A stretch of 62,288 bases of DNA from an uncultured Eubacteriaceae bacterium (GCA_903789635.1 CAIFEY010000013.1:1-62288), one strand, 5' to 3'. Shown: positions 16,818 through 25,551, counted from the stretch's first letter. Translations and numbers: made by a program. The notes: generated by a model not told the origin, from the sequence alone.

Positions 16818-17675
16818 CTAGTCCACCGGGTGCAGATGCTTGAGGGAAAGGTCCAGGATCGGCGCAGAATGGGTCAGCGCGCCGCTCGAGACGTAGTCGA
16901 TACCGAGGTCCCGGAAGCTCTCGAGGTTGTCCATCGAGACGTTGCCCGACGCCTCGATCTCCGCGCGGCCCGCGATGAGTTTGACCGCCTCTGCCATCAT
17001 GTCGTGGCTCATGTTGTCCAGCATGATGATGTCCGCGCCCGCGTCCAGCGCCTCCTGGACCATCGCGAGGCTCTCGGTCTCGACCTCGATCTTCCGGACG
17101 AATGGCGCGTATTCCCTCGCCGCCGCGACGGCCTGGCGGATTCCCCCGGCCGCCCCGATGTGGTTGTCCTTCAGCATGACGCCGTCGGAGAGGTTGTAGC
17201 GGTGGTTCGATCCGCCGCCCACCGTGACCGCGTACTTCTCGAATATGCGGTTGTTCGGCGTCGTCTTGCGCGTGTCCAGCAGCTTGATCCCGCTGCCCTT
17301 CAGCTTTTCCGCCATCTTGTGCGTGTACGTCGCGATGCCGCTCATGCGCTGCAGGTAGTTCAGCGCCGTGCGCTCCCCCGACAGCAGCACGCGGATGTCC
17401 CCGTTCACGACGGCAAGCCGCATGCCCTTCTCGATCGGGTCGCCGTCCCGCTTCTCCCAGATGACCTCCGTCTCAGGATCCAGCAGCTCAAAAGTCCTCT
17501 GGAACACCTGCATCCCGCAGAGGATCCCGTCCTCCTTGGCGATCAGGTCGACCGTCCCCGGCTTAGGCTCCGGCATGACGCTGTTCGTCGACACATCATC
17601 ACTGGTAATATCTTCCTTCAGCGCCGAGAGAATCAGCGGATCTGCGTTCAGTTTCAACGTGATTGGATCAAACAT
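16818..17675 (-). CDS. nadC: Quinolinate (nicotinate-nucleotide) phosphoribosyltransferase
   Basis: Converts quinolinate and PRPP to nicotinate mononucleotide, CO2 and pyrophosphate, the third step of NAD synthesis from aspartate. The 285-residue length is typical. Seen motifs: EDITSDDVSTN near the N-terminus, the GERTALNYLQRMSGIAT helix, LDTRKTTPNNRIFEKYAV with the catalytic Arg and Lys, GGGSNHRYNLSDGVMLKDNHI, VEVETES-type KIEVETESL, and EASGNVS with the C-terminal phosphate-binding loop. It sits 118 bases after nadB and before niaR, so all three are probably one unit. Confidence 0.96.
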   Translation of the reverse strand: MFDPITLKLNADPLILSALKEDITSDDVSTNSVMPEPKPGTVDLIAKEDGILCGMQVFQRTFELLDPETEVIWEKRDGDPIEKGMRLAVVNGDIRVLLSGERTALNYLQRMSGIATYTHKMAEKLKGSGIKLLDTRKTTPNNRIFEKYAVTVGGGSNHRYNLSDGVMLKDNHIGAAGGIRQAVAAAREYAPFVRKIEVETESLAMVQEALDAGADIIMLDNMSHDMMAEAVKLIAGRAEIEASGNVSMDNLESFRDLGIDYVSSGALTHSAPILDLSLKHLHPVD

Positions 17676-17793
17676 AACTTTTGTATTCCTTATTGTATTC
17701 TTTTTAATCTATTCCCGCGGCGGAGCCGCACATTTCTATAACCTGCGGCACCGTCGCGTGTACTTCGGCACGGGCGCCGGCAGCCTGTGATGA

Positions 17794-19191
17794 TTATGCC
17801 GTGATCTGCCGCGGCGCCGCCGGCTGCTTGTCGCCGCGGTGATGGATCGCCGGCGGAAGGTCGGCCGCCTCGGCGGTCTCCTTGTCCTCGATGATCTGCA
17901 TCTTCTGGTCGGCCTTCTCGATTTCCTTCCTGACGAGGTCGGCGTAGAGCTTCATCAGCGCGTCCTCGTCGCGGTACTGGTCGAGGTCGACTTTGTCAAA
18001 CAGCTCCGGATTCTTCCGGACCGTGCCGTAGGACGCCATCAGGTCGTCTGCTGCCCTGCCAGCAAAGACCATGCTCTCGAGCAGGGAGTTGCTGGCCAGG
18101 CGGTTCTTTCCGTGGACGCCGTTACAGGCCGTCTCGCCGACGGCGTAGAGGCGGTCCATCGAGGTTTTGCTCTCGTGGTCGACCCAGACGCCGCCCATGT
18201 AATAGTGCTGCGCCGGAACGACCGGAATCGGCTCCTTGTCCGGATCGTAGCCCATCTCGAGGCAGTGCGCGATGATGTTCGGGAAGTGCGCGTGGCGCTC
18301 CTCGTACGGGATCGGGCGCAGGTCCTCCCAGACGAAGTCGGTCCCGTCCTTGGCCATCTGCTTCCGGATCGCTTCCGTCATCTTGTCGCGCGGCATCAGC
18401 TCGTCGGCGAATCGGTTCATGTTCTTGTCGTAAAGCTTGGCCCCTTCCCCCCTGACGGACTCGGAGATCAGGAACGAGCGGTCCTCCGGGTTGGTCGTGT
18501 AGAACGTCGTCGGGTGGATCTGGACGTAGTTGACGTCCCTGAGCCTGAGGCCCTGGCGGATCGCCATCGCGACGCCGTCTCCGGTCAGGTGGCGGTAGTT
18601 GGTCGAGTGCTCGTACAGCCCGCCGACGCCGCCGGTCGCCATGATCGTGAAGTCCGCCTGGACCGTCTCGATCTTTCCGTCCGCCGTCTTGATGACTGCG
18701 CCGTAGCAGGTGTTGTTCTCCTCGACCAGGTCGAGCATCGTCGTGTACTCTAGGAGCGTGACGTTCGGCAGCGCGCGCGCCGCGGCGAGCAGGTGCTTGG
18801 TGATCTCCTTGCCCGTCTCGTCCTCGTGGAACAGGATGCGCTTGTGTGTGTGCGCGCCTTCCCTGGTGTAGTCGAGGTTTCCGTCCGCGTCGCGGTGGAA
18901 GTCGACGCCGACGTCGAGCAGGTTCTGGATGACCTTCTGTGAGGAGCGGATCATGATCTCGACCGACTTACGGTCGTTCTCGTAGTGTCCGGCACGCATG
19001 GTGTCCTCAAAATAGCTGTCGTAGTCCTTCGGGTCCTTCAGCACACAGATCCCGCCCTGAGCGAGAAAGCTGTCGCAGGACTCCGCGTCCGACTTGGTGA
19101 TGATCAGGATCTTCCGGTCCCTCGGCAGCTTCAGGGCTGTGTACAGCCCTGAGCAGCCGGATCCGATGATTAAAATATCCGTATTCAGCAT
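17794..19191 (-). CDS. nadB: L-aspartate oxidase
   Basis: FAD enzyme making iminoaspartate from L-aspartate; in anaerobes fumarate rather than oxygen is the usual acceptor. The 465-residue protein has the N-terminal dinucleotide motif IIGSGCSGLYTALKL (7-21), the LAQGGI FAD contact, TREGAHTHKRI with substrate residues, IMATGGVGGLYEHSTN, the RGEGAKL loop, and AQHYYMGGVWVD and CNGVHGKNRLASNSLLE near the C-terminus. It ends in an alanine and proline-rich tail and is shorter than the E. coli enzyme (540). It diverges from nadA, with its own promoter at 19590-19618 and a leader of roughly 390 bases. Confidence 0.96.
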   Translation of the reverse strand: MLNTDILIIGSGCSGLYTALKLPRDRKILIITKSDAESCDSFLAQGGICVLKDPKDYDSYFEDTMRAGHYENDRKSVEIMIRSSQKVIQNLLDVGVDFHRDADGNLDYTREGAHTHKRILFHEDETGKEITKHLLAAARALPNVTLLEYTTMLDLVEENNTCYGAVIKTADGKIETVQADFTIMATGGVGGLYEHSTNYRHLTGDGVAMAIRQGLRLRDVNYVQIHPTTFYTTNPEDRSFLISESVRGEGAKLYDKNMNRFADELMPRDKMTEAIRKQMAKDGTDFVWEDLRPIPYEERHAHFPNIIAHCLEMGYDPDKEPIPVVPAQHYYMGGVWVDHESKTSMDRLYAVGETACNGVHGKNRLASNSLLESMVFAGRAADDLMASYGTVRKNPELFDKVDLDQYRDEDALMKLYADLVRKEIEKADQKMQIIEDKETAEAADLPPAIHHRGDKQPAAPRQITA

Positions 19192-19589
19192 GGCAATAGA
19201 TCCTTTCCTGAATAATACTGGAAGCCGAGGCTTAGGTTTGATTCTTTCGATTCTTTCCGTATTTCCCTTTCGTTTCTTCTATTGTAAAACGGGCTGCCCG
19301 CGCGCTTTCCCTTACGCTTACCGGGGTTTACCAGTATTTTACAATCGAATTGGGGAAATTCCGAAAATTTTCACCGGCCGCGCGGATTACTTGGGATATC
19401 GTCACGAGAATATGGTGTGATTAGTGACGATTGTCGCAATTATCACATTTTTCACATTCAGCTTCCGTAAACGTCCTGCGCACGTGCGGCGGGCGAAAGC
19501 GGCTGCGCGGCGAAAAGCCTTGCAGCTGCCTGGTTTCAAGCGGCCTCGGCAGAGAATTCTCAACCTGTTTCTCCGTATGAATTACCGAC

Positions 19590-19618
19590 ATTATAGCACC
19601 TAAATCGACATGTGACAA
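19590..19618 (-). promoter_or_regulatory. nadB promoter
   Basis: On the minus strand TTGTCA (19613-19618), a 17-base spacer, TATAAT (19590-19595). The -35 box lies inside GTGTCTTGTCACATGTC, an imperfect palindrome that may bind NiaR. Confidence 0.75.
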
Positions 19619-19626
19619 GACACCTA

Positions 19627-19654
19627 TCAAGATTATTCTTTACAATTATCTTGA
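19627..19654. promoter_or_regulatory. Inverted repeat between the nadB and nadA promoters, candidate operator
   Basis: TCAAGATTATT (19627-19637) and AATTATCTTGA (19644-19654) are inverted with one mismatch and reach into the nadA -35 box. Together with the nearby TGTGACAA it could bind a repressor of both promoters. Confidence 0.5.
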
Positions 19655-19679
19655 CAGTACAGCCGGCGGGCTCTATACT
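19651..19679 (+). promoter_or_regulatory. nadA promoter
   Basis: TTGACA (19651-19656), 17-base spacer, TATACT (19674-19679). It is back to back with the nadB promoter. The predicted leader is about 240 bases and contains short inverted repeats (for example GGGC/GTCCC around 19855-19879), with no riboswitch I recognise. Confidence 0.78.
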
Positions 19680-19925
19680 GAAAATCAGTTAAGACAGGTC
19701 GGAGGGATTTCTCGAATCTCTACGGATCCGTAAATTTTTGATCAAGTCGAATGGTCAAACCTAATGATCAATTCAATTAAAATATGAACCATTCGGTCTG
19801 CATCGTATCGAAGGATATCAGCGGATCATCAGGGCGGGATTCCAGGCGTGACGGGCATTTTTTGTCCCTAATACGCCTATGACGGCCTGCGTACGGTAAT
19901 AGTCACTGCTTATCGGAGGTATTAA

Positions 19926-20843
19926 ATGAATACGAGAGAACTGCAGGATGCAATCATGGAACTGAAGAAGAAGAACGACGTCTGCATCCTGGCACACGCA
20001 TACCAGAGTCAGGACATCTGGGACGTCGCGGATTACGTCGGAGACTCCTACGGGCTGAGCGTTCAGGCGTCCAAGGCGCCGCAGCAGACGATCATCATGT
20101 CGGGCGTCCGCTTTATGGCGGAGTCGGTGAAGATGCTGTCCCCGGACAAAAAAGTCCTGCTCGCCAACCCAGGCGCGAGCTGCCCGATGGCTGCCCAGAT
20201 GGACAGGGACGACATCCTGGAGCTCAGGAAACAGTACCCGGATGCCGCGATCGTCGCCTACATCAACACCACGGCCGACCTCAAGCGCGCCGTCGACTAC
20301 TGCGTCACGTCGTCCTCCGCGGTCAAGATTTTAAAGCAGATCCCGAATAAGCAGATCGTGTTCATCCCGGACTGCAACCTGGGATCCTGGTGCGAGGAGC
20401 AGCTGCCGGATAAGGAATTCATCCTGGTCAACGGCGGATGTCCGACCCACATGCGCATGATCGAGCGCGACGTGAAGGCCATCAAGGAGGCCCACCCGAA
20501 CGCCGAGGTCCTGGTCCACCCGGAGGTCCTGGAGGAGATCAGAAAGTACGCCGACTACATCGGGAGCACGACCGGCATCATGAAGCGCGCCCAGGAGAGC
20601 GACAGTAAGGAATTCATCATCGGCACCGAGAACAGCATCGTCCAGCACCTGCAGTTCATGTGCCCGGACAAGGTCTTCTACCCGCTGTCCAAGGAAACCG
20701 TCTGCCACAACATGGCTTTGACGACCCTGATGGACATCTACCGCGCGGTCGAAGGCACCGGCGGCGAGGTCATGGAACTGGACGACCAGGTCCGCACGGA
20801 GGCGCTGCGCCCGATCGAGCGGATGGTGGAGATGGGCGGCTAG
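19926..20843 (+). CDS. nadA: Quinolinate synthase A
   Basis: Condenses iminoaspartate with dihydroxyacetone phosphate to quinolinate using a 4Fe-4S cluster. The 305-residue protein has the three cluster cysteines at Cys86 (NPGASCPMA), Cys172 (VNGGCPTHMR) and Cys260 (KETVCHNMA), the same spacing as the Thermotoga enzyme, plus LAHAYQ, DSYGLSVQA and GTENSIV substrate motifs. GGAGG lies seven bases before the ATG. It is the only protein gene of the window on the plus strand and works with NadB (product channelling) and NadC. A bidirectional terminator lies at 21183-21229. Confidence 0.97.
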   Translation: MNTRELQDAIMELKKKNDVCILAHAYQSQDIWDVADYVGDSYGLSVQASKAPQQTIIMSGVRFMAESVKMLSPDKKVLLANPGASCPMAAQMDRDDILELRKQYPDAAIVAYINTTADLKRAVDYCVTSSSAVKILKQIPNKQIVFIPDCNLGSWCEEQLPDKEFILVNGGCPTHMRMIERDVKAIKEAHPNAEVLVHPEVLEEIRKYADYIGSTTGIMKRAQESDSKEFIIGTENSIVQHLQFMCPDKVFYPLSKETVCHNMALTTLMDIYRAVEGTGGEVMELDDQVRTEALRPIERMVEMGG

Positions 20844-20888
20844 ATAAGGCTTATTAGACAGGAAGGCGCCGGCGAAGCCGGCGGTAAG

Positions 20889-20928
20889 GCACTCGGAGCG
20901 CCTGAAGGTTTGGGTGCGCTCGGAGTGC
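20889..20928. repeat. R2 hairpin repeat, copy 2
   Basis: GCACTCGGAGCGC (20889-20901) pairs perfectly with GCGCTCGGAGTGC (20916-20928). Read on the minus strand, the loop ACCCAAACCTTCAG matches the loops of copies 1 and 4. Confidence 0.88.
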
Positions 20929-20943
20929 GCCAGGGGCGCCGCC

Positions 20944-21000
20944 GGCATCGGCGGTTTCAGGCTGTTTTGCCGATGCCGCCCGCCTCGCGTGCGAGGGGGG
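20944..21000. repeat. R3 repeat, copy 2
   Basis: GGCATCGGC (20944-20952) pairs with GCCGATGCC (20969-20977), followed by CCCGCCTCG and a partly matching CGAGGGGGG. It matches 12822-12879, including the loop core CAGGCTG. Confidence 0.78.
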
Positions 21001-21070
21001 GGCCGGAACGGCCCGGGCGGCGCAGTGGGCCGCTCGGGCGGCAAGGTCAGGCTGAGAGGCCGACGATGAG

Positions 21071-21110
21071 GCACTCGGAGCGCCTGAAGGTTCGAGGGCG
21101 CTCGGAGTGC
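21071..21110. repeat. R2 hairpin repeat, copy 3
   Basis: GCACTCGGAGCGC (21071-21083) pairs perfectly with GCGCTCGGAGTGC (21098-21110). Same orientation as copy 2, 182 bases away, with R3 copy 2 between them. Confidence 0.88.
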
Positions 21111-21182
21111 GGCGTGCGATTACAGGAGCCGCCGACTATACAATGAAATCCACAAACATACATATATCATCATTCTTCATAA

Positions 21183-21229
21183 GAACGAGGCCGTGAAAAA
21201 ATGCTGATTCATTTTTTCACAGCCTCGTT
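21183..21229. terminator. Bidirectional terminator between nadA and the EFR1 gene
   Basis: AACGAGGCCGTGAAAAAATG (21183-21202) pairs with its complement at 21210-21229 with one mismatch, T-rich on both sides. It serves the convergent nadA and EFR1 genes. Confidence 0.88.
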
Positions 21230-21296
21230 TTCATACGCCGAAATTACGAGTTCGCAATTGCCGCTGCTGACTCCCTGCCAGGCCACCAGATAATAG

Positions 21297-22163
21297 TTAC
21301 GGCAAGTAGATCTTCGACTCCGCCGGGCGCCGGTAGTCGCGCTCGAGCATGGCCTTGTGCGAGAGGAAGCCGGGGTCGTCGAGGTATTTCGCGTGGGTCG
21401 GGCAGACCTGGATGCACGCCTGGCACTTGATGCAGATGCCGGTGACGGTGTCGGGGTGCGCCTGCGGGATCGACCCCATCGGGCACGAGCACGCGCAGAG
21501 GCCGCAGAGGTCGCAGAGCGCGGGGTCGGTCTTGGGCCTGGCCTTCAGAAAGTTGACCGGGCGGCCGTCGGTTCCGCAGGGCGTGTAGTACGGCCCGATC
21601 TCGCGCCCGCCGTCGATTGCGACCGATTTCAGGGGTGCGCCCGATTCCAGCGCGTCGGCAGCGGAGTCGGCGAGGGATTCCAGGTGGTTTTTGTCGGAAA
21701 GGGTCGGGTGTTCGAGGCCGATCTCTGCAAAGGCATGCGGCGCCGCAAACGCCCCCGCGGCAAAGACGCAGAACCCCAGCCCCTCCAGGATCTGCTGCAA
21801 TTCGCGCAGGGCGCTGTCCTCGCTGCGGTTGCCGAACGTGACGATCGCGACGGCCGGGACCTTAGAACGGACGCCTTCCCGCTCTGCCCCGCCTTCCGGA
21901 TCAGCCTCGCCTTCCGTCTGAAAAAGCTCCTTGATCCACGGCACGATCTTATTCGGAACCCGCCCGGCGTACACCGGAATTCCGAAGACCACAAGGTCGT
22001 TGCTGCCGTACACCCGCCTGTTTTCCCGCTCCCCCGGCAAAGTAAACGCGTCCTGCCTCACCGGAACACCGAGCCTGCCGCCGATGCGCGAGGCGAGCTT
22101 GATCGCGGCGCGGCGGGTCCTCCCCGTCGGACTGAATACGACTGAGTGAATGTTCCGAATCAT
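21297..22163 (-). CDS. EFR1-type flavodoxin/ferredoxin fusion protein
   Basis: A 288-residue two-part redox protein. Residues about 1-160 are flavodoxin-like, with an FMN phosphate loop FSPTGRTRRAA (10-20) and FGIPVYAGRVPN. Residues about 200-275 hold two 4Fe-4S sites: CDLCGLCACSCP and CIKCQACIQVCP, both with the CX2CX2CX3CP pattern. Such EFR1 family proteins are widespread in anaerobic gut Firmicutes; they are presumed to move electrons between ferredoxin and flavin, but partners are mostly unknown. AAGGAG lies seven bases before the ATG. The gene is single and converges on nadA. No reductase or target gene is adjacent. Confidence 0.9.
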   Translation of the reverse strand: MIRNIHSVVFSPTGRTRRAAIKLASRIGGRLGVPVRQDAFTLPGERENRRVYGSNDLVVFGIPVYAGRVPNKIVPWIKELFQTEGEADPEGGAEREGVRSKVPAVAIVTFGNRSEDSALRELQQILEGLGFCVFAAGAFAAPHAFAEIGLEHPTLSDKNHLESLADSAADALESGAPLKSVAIDGGREIGPYYTPCGTDGRPVNFLKARPKTDPALCDLCGLCACSCPMGSIPQAHPDTVTGICIKCQACIQVCPTHAKYLDDPGFLSHKAMLERDYRRPAESKIYLP

Positions 22164-22473
22164 GAGTTTGCTCCTTTCCCGCCGCGCGGCATCGCGCGCG
22201 AATTAAGTATCTGTTTCCATTATACACGCATTTTTTATATAGATACAATGTATACACCGATGGCGCTGACTTAGGAGGACTTCTATATATTTTCCATACA
22301 TTACTATCCACACTATCCACGATCCACGTCCCCGTTGTCCACCCATTTCCGGGACTGATTCTCCCCGCCTCTGACAGACTCGGTCTCAAGCTCGACTCCT
22401 GCCAGGTGTTTTTCCCTGCACCGGGTTCCAGTTATAAGATAAAGGGTTCCGGTTATAAGAAAAATATGCGCGT
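22164..22473. other. Upstream region of the EFR1 gene with a 21-bp repeat
   Basis: No gene was seen. GGGTTCC followed by a GTTATAAGA tract is repeated with a 21-base period at 22423 and 22444. The rest is AT rich. Confidence 0.45.
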
Positions 22474-22474
22474 C

Positions 22475-22610
22475 AGCCGAACGAAATTGATTTTCGTCCG
22501 GCTATATTTCAATTCTTTTGCACAGCCGAAGATTCCCGCGCGCCCTAGGCACGTGGGAAAATGGAAACTTCGGCAATACCTTAAAACGGTGGCATTGCCG
22601 AAGTTTCCAT
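22475..22610. repeat. Pair of strong hairpins
   Basis: AGCCGAACGAAA (22475-22486) pairs with TTTCGTCCGGCT (22492-22503), one mismatch, five-base loop. Then ATGGAAACTTCGGCAAT (22561-22577) pairs perfectly over 17 bases with 22594-22610, with ACC/GGT extending into the loop. Neither has a T-run typical of a terminator. They resemble the stem-loops at 61.0-62.0 kb. Confidence 0.75.
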
Positions 22611-23596
22611 TAACTCCGAATCTATATTATCAGTCTTTGCGCACTCACCGGCAGAGTGTATTCTATATACATCGATTTTTCTGCGCTTTTTCCCTCGTCA
22701 GCGGAGCGCGGAACCCCCGCTCGCCGCGAATCGACGATCGCCGATTCGGTTCACGATCAAAATTTCGATGCAGCTGGACTTGTGTACTGCATACTCCTGA
22801 TACGCGAAAATTTATCATATAGCCGAACGCCCGCTCCGGCGGCACCCCAACTTACCCGGCCGCCCGCCGGGCGCGACATCCCCGGCACTGCTCGCTGCGC
22901 AAAAAAATAGGACTGTAAAACGCAGACCCTTTTTATGTGCTGGAATTATGACGGCGTATTCGCTATCGCTCCGCATCCATCTCGAGGGAAGTTCATACCT
23001 GGGTAATTAATCGGCTGCTTATATTGTATTCTTTTCTGTAGAGTCGCAAATTATTCATTTTGGTGGAACGCGATTTGCGAGATTCCATAATAGCGAAAAA
23101 TCGATGCACTTACATAACGGATTCCCAGAGCTGTTCGATCTTATAGGTTTACCATTACTGGAATTTGTTATGCTCTTAGAAATCAATCTGATTTTCGCGG
23201 TCTTTTCAGGCAAAACATTGTCCGCAGCGACCCAACAGAGACTTGATTCCCGACGTTTTATATAAATATACATTCAACTTGAACACATATTCGCCGTCGC
23301 GGACACTTACCGGGGACATCACTACTACATCAGGACCGCTCGCGGACCATTTTCATGTATCATCTGCTCAGTCTCAAATTGTCAGACTACTTCACTCGTT
23401 TTCCGGCAGTGAAAAAGTTCCACCAAGGTGCTGAAAAATACGCATTGCTGAAATTCGGAAAAGCCGTTCCACCGAACTTCATGATTTGATCTCCTACTGA
23501 AAATCGATAGTCAATTATGTCCTTCCGAGGGTTTTTCGATAGATTTCATCTATGTGTACTGTATACCGGGACCCGCCGTCGATAGATTATTTTGTC
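22611..23596. other. Long gap with no assigned gene
   Basis: About 1 kb, AT rich from 22920 to 23560. I see no protein gene. A 31-codon minus-strand ORF (23387-23482, MKFGGTAFPNFSNAYFSAPW...) has AGGAG eight bases upstream but nothing else to support it. The GGTGGAAC motif occurs three times (23059 plus; minus strand near 23411 and 23475). GTACTGCATAC at about 22786 and GTGTACTGTATACC at about 23553 resemble the R1-type ends. GCCCGCTCCGGCGGCACCCC occurs at about 22829 and again at 23729, so another short repeat family is present. Confidence 0.4.
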
Positions 23597-23636
23597 GCGC
23601 GGCGCCCGCATCATCACCTGACGGCGGGCGCCGCGC
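23597..23636. repeat. GC-rich 13-bp perfect hairpin
   Basis: GCGCGGCGCCCGC (23597-23609) pairs with GCGGGCGCCGCGC (23624-23636). It immediately precedes R2 copy 4. Confidence 0.8.
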
Positions 23637-23643
23637 ATCCCGC

Positions 23644-23684
23644 GCACTCCGAGCGCCCCAAAACCTGCCGAGCGCTCCGAGTGC
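23644..23684. repeat. R2 hairpin repeat, copy 4
   Basis: GCACTCCGAGCGC (23644-23656) pairs perfectly with GCGCTCCGAGTGC (23672-23684) around CCCAAAACCTGCCGA. Same orientation as copy 1. Confidence 0.88.
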
Positions 23685-23820
23685 CTTACCGCCGGCCTCG
23701 CCCGGCCCTGCCCGGCTCGCCCTCCCAATGCCCGCTCCGGCGGCACCCCAACATTTCGACCGCCCGGGCGGCGCCGCTAGCGCGGCGTCCCCGACGCTGC
23801 CCGCCGCGCCGAAAAAAAAA

Positions 23821-23847
23821 AATGGCCCGGACTCCGTCCGCGCCATT
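23821..23847 (-). terminator. Intrinsic terminator after crcB
   Basis: AATGGCCCGGAC (23821-23832) pairs with GTCCGCGCCATT (23836-23847), one mismatch, and a run of eleven T on the minus strand. Confidence 0.9.
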
Positions 23848-23878
23848 TCCACACATCACACGTCTACACGCGCCGCGC

Positions 23879-24241
23879 CTACCCCAGATGCATTCCCAGC
23901 ATCACGCCGCACACGCAGCAGAATACCGACAGCATCATGTAGACGGCGGCGGTGATCCAGCTGCCCGACTCGATCAGGCCGAGGCTCTCGACGGAGAAGG
24001 TCGAGAACGTGGTCAGGCCGCCGCAGAGGCCGACCTTGAGGAACAGCAGGTGGTTCGGGCTCATGTTCGTGTCGCGCGCATAGGCGATGATAAATCCGAT
24101 CATGATCGCACCGATGATATTCGTCAGGAAAGTGTTGACTGGGAAGTCTCCCTTTGTCTCCATCGGAATCAGCGAGATCAGGTAACGTGCACAGGCACCG
24201 ACAAACCCGCCCATCCCGACGGCCGCAACTTTAAAAAACAT
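23879..24241 (-). CDS. crcB: CrcB/Fluc fluoride ion channel
   Basis: A 120-residue, four-helix membrane protein that lets fluoride leave the cell. It has the family signatures GMGGFVGACARYLIS (9-23), the N-terminal helix break NIIGAIMIGF with the pore Asn, and GLCGGLTTFSTFS with the phenylalanines lining the fluoride path. Fluc channels are dual-topology dimers; many Firmicutes carry two adjacent genes, but only one is here, so a homodimer is expected unless a partner lies elsewhere. The upstream gap holds a TTGTCG/CGACAA hairpin (24262-24280) but no fluoride riboswitch I can recognise. Confidence 0.93.
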   Translation of the reverse strand: MFFKVAAVGMGGFVGACARYLISLIPMETKGDFPVNTFLTNIIGAIMIGFIIAYARDTNMSPNHLLFLKVGLCGGLTTFSTFSVESLGLIESGSWITAAVYMMLSVFCCVCGVMLGMHLG

Positions 24242-24354
24242 ATCTTACATCCTTTCATTTTTTGTCGCCGGAGACGACAAAAAGTACTGGGACCTGTACG
24301 ATTCAACAAATGGCTCAGAGTCCCTGAATTGCCCGATAACAATCGGGGATAAAA

Positions 24355-24390
24355 ATACCGCCAAGCGCTGCATCGCAGGCTCAGCGGTAT
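24355..24390 (-). terminator. Intrinsic terminator after tsf
   Basis: ATACCGC (24355-24361) and GCGGTAT (24384-24390) with inner pairing, followed on the minus strand by TTTT. Confidence 0.8.
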
Positions 24391-24441
24391 GATTAACTGT
24401 TTAAATTCTGCCACGGGGCATCGGGTTTCGCGGAAACGCCC

Positions 24442-25365
24442 TTATTTCGCTGCTTCAGCCTGCTGCTTGGCAACTTCCTCAGCGAAGTCCTCGTTTCTCT
24501 TCTCGATTCCTTCTCCGACCTCGTAACGGACCATCTCTACGACAGCCATGTCCTGACCTGCAGCCTTTGCCTCGTCAGCAACGTACTGCTCTACCGTCAG
24601 ATCTCCGTTCTTTACGAACTTCTGGTCGAGCAGGCAGACCTCCTTCAGGACCTTCTTGATCTTGCCCGGGACGATCTTCTCGATCATCTGAGCCGGCTTG
24701 CCCTCTTCCTCGAGCTGCTTTCTTGCGATTTCCTTCTCGTGCTCCAGGTACTCCTGGTCAGCCTCGGAGTCCATGACGAACTTCGGTGCCATGGAAGCAA
24801 CCTGCATGGAAACGTCCTTACCAACCTTCTCAACTGTCTCGTTGAACGCGTCGGTCTTAATTCCCGTAACAGCTGCGATCTTTCCGCCGCCGTGGATGTA
24901 TCCTACGTAAACAACGCCCTCAGTCTCCAGCTTGGCAAAACGTCTGATGGACAGCTTCTCACCGATCTTGCTGATCTTCTGAACGAGTGCCTCGTCAACT
25001 GTGCCCTCCTCGCCGTACGGCAGAGCCTTCAGCGCGTCGACGTCAGCAACGTCATTGTTCAGAACGATGTCTGCGATCTTCTCAACGAACTCTACGAACT
25101 CAGGGTTCTTAGCGACAAAGTCAGTCTCGGAATTGATCTCCACAACTGCTGCCTTCTTGTGATCGTCGGAAAAAGCGACGGTTACCAGACCCTCAGCTGC
25201 GATTCTGTCAGCCTTCTTGGTAGCCTTGGACAGTCCCTTCTCACGAAGTACGTCCATAGCCTGATCGATATCACCGTCTGTCTCTGTCAGAGCCTTCTTG
25301 CAGTCCATCATGCCTGCGCCGGTCTTGTCTCTGAGCTCCTTTACTAATGCTGCTGTAATCTTCAT
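24442..25365 (-). CDS. tsf: Elongation factor Ts
   Basis: Guanine nucleotide exchange factor for EF-Tu. The 307-residue protein starts with the UBA-like domain carrying the signature LRDKTGAGMMDCKKALTE (10-27), followed by SETDFVAKN in the core and a long helical C-terminal part with lysines and alanines. All landmarks are intact. It follows rpsB by 186 bases, the usual rpsB-tsf order; that gap contains loose repeats of CTGCATCA. Terminator at 24355-24390. Confidence 0.97.
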   Translation of the reverse strand: MKITAALVKELRDKTGAGMMDCKKALTETDGDIDQAMDVLREKGLSKATKKADRIAAEGLVTVAFSDDHKKAAVVEINSETDFVAKNPEFVEFVEKIADIVLNNDVADVDALKALPYGEEGTVDEALVQKISKIGEKLSIRRFAKLETEGVVYVGYIHGGGKIAAVTGIKTDAFNETVEKVGKDVSMQVASMAPKFVMDSEADQEYLEHEKEIARKQLEEEGKPAQMIEKIVPGKIKKVLKEVCLLDQKFVKNGDLTVEQYVADEAKAAGQDMAVVEMVRYEVGEGIEKRNEDFAEEVAKQQAEAAK

Positions 25366-25551
25366 CTATATTACCTCCAGATTGTATCTGCTGATTTCTA
25401 AACTTCCCTGCAATTGAGCAGTCCCGTAATCCAGCAGCTGAGCAGTTATGCGGCAAAGCTGATTTTGCGCCCTCACACCACTGCATCGCTGCATCACTGC
25501 AATTATGCCATCAATGCATTACTGCATCACAGCAAACATGCTATCACGCAA

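Noticed and set aside
19421-19630. 69-codon minus-strand ORF ending CEKCDNCDNRH in the nadB leader
   Set aside because: Its start overlaps or precedes the nadB -10 box, it lacks a ribosome site, and there is no other sign of coding.
19686-19925. NAD riboswitch in the nadA leader
   Set aside because: No match to the known NAD-I or NAD-II patterns that I can recall; repression at the promoter explains the layout.
23387-23482. 31-codon minus-strand ORF with AGGAG
   Set aside because: Too short to judge; no promoter, no homolog recalled and no neighbouring partner.
24242-24350. Fluoride riboswitch before crcB
   Set aside because: The conserved crcB-motif core (GAUG...CGCC and CUGAUG...CUAC) was not found, only simple hairpins.
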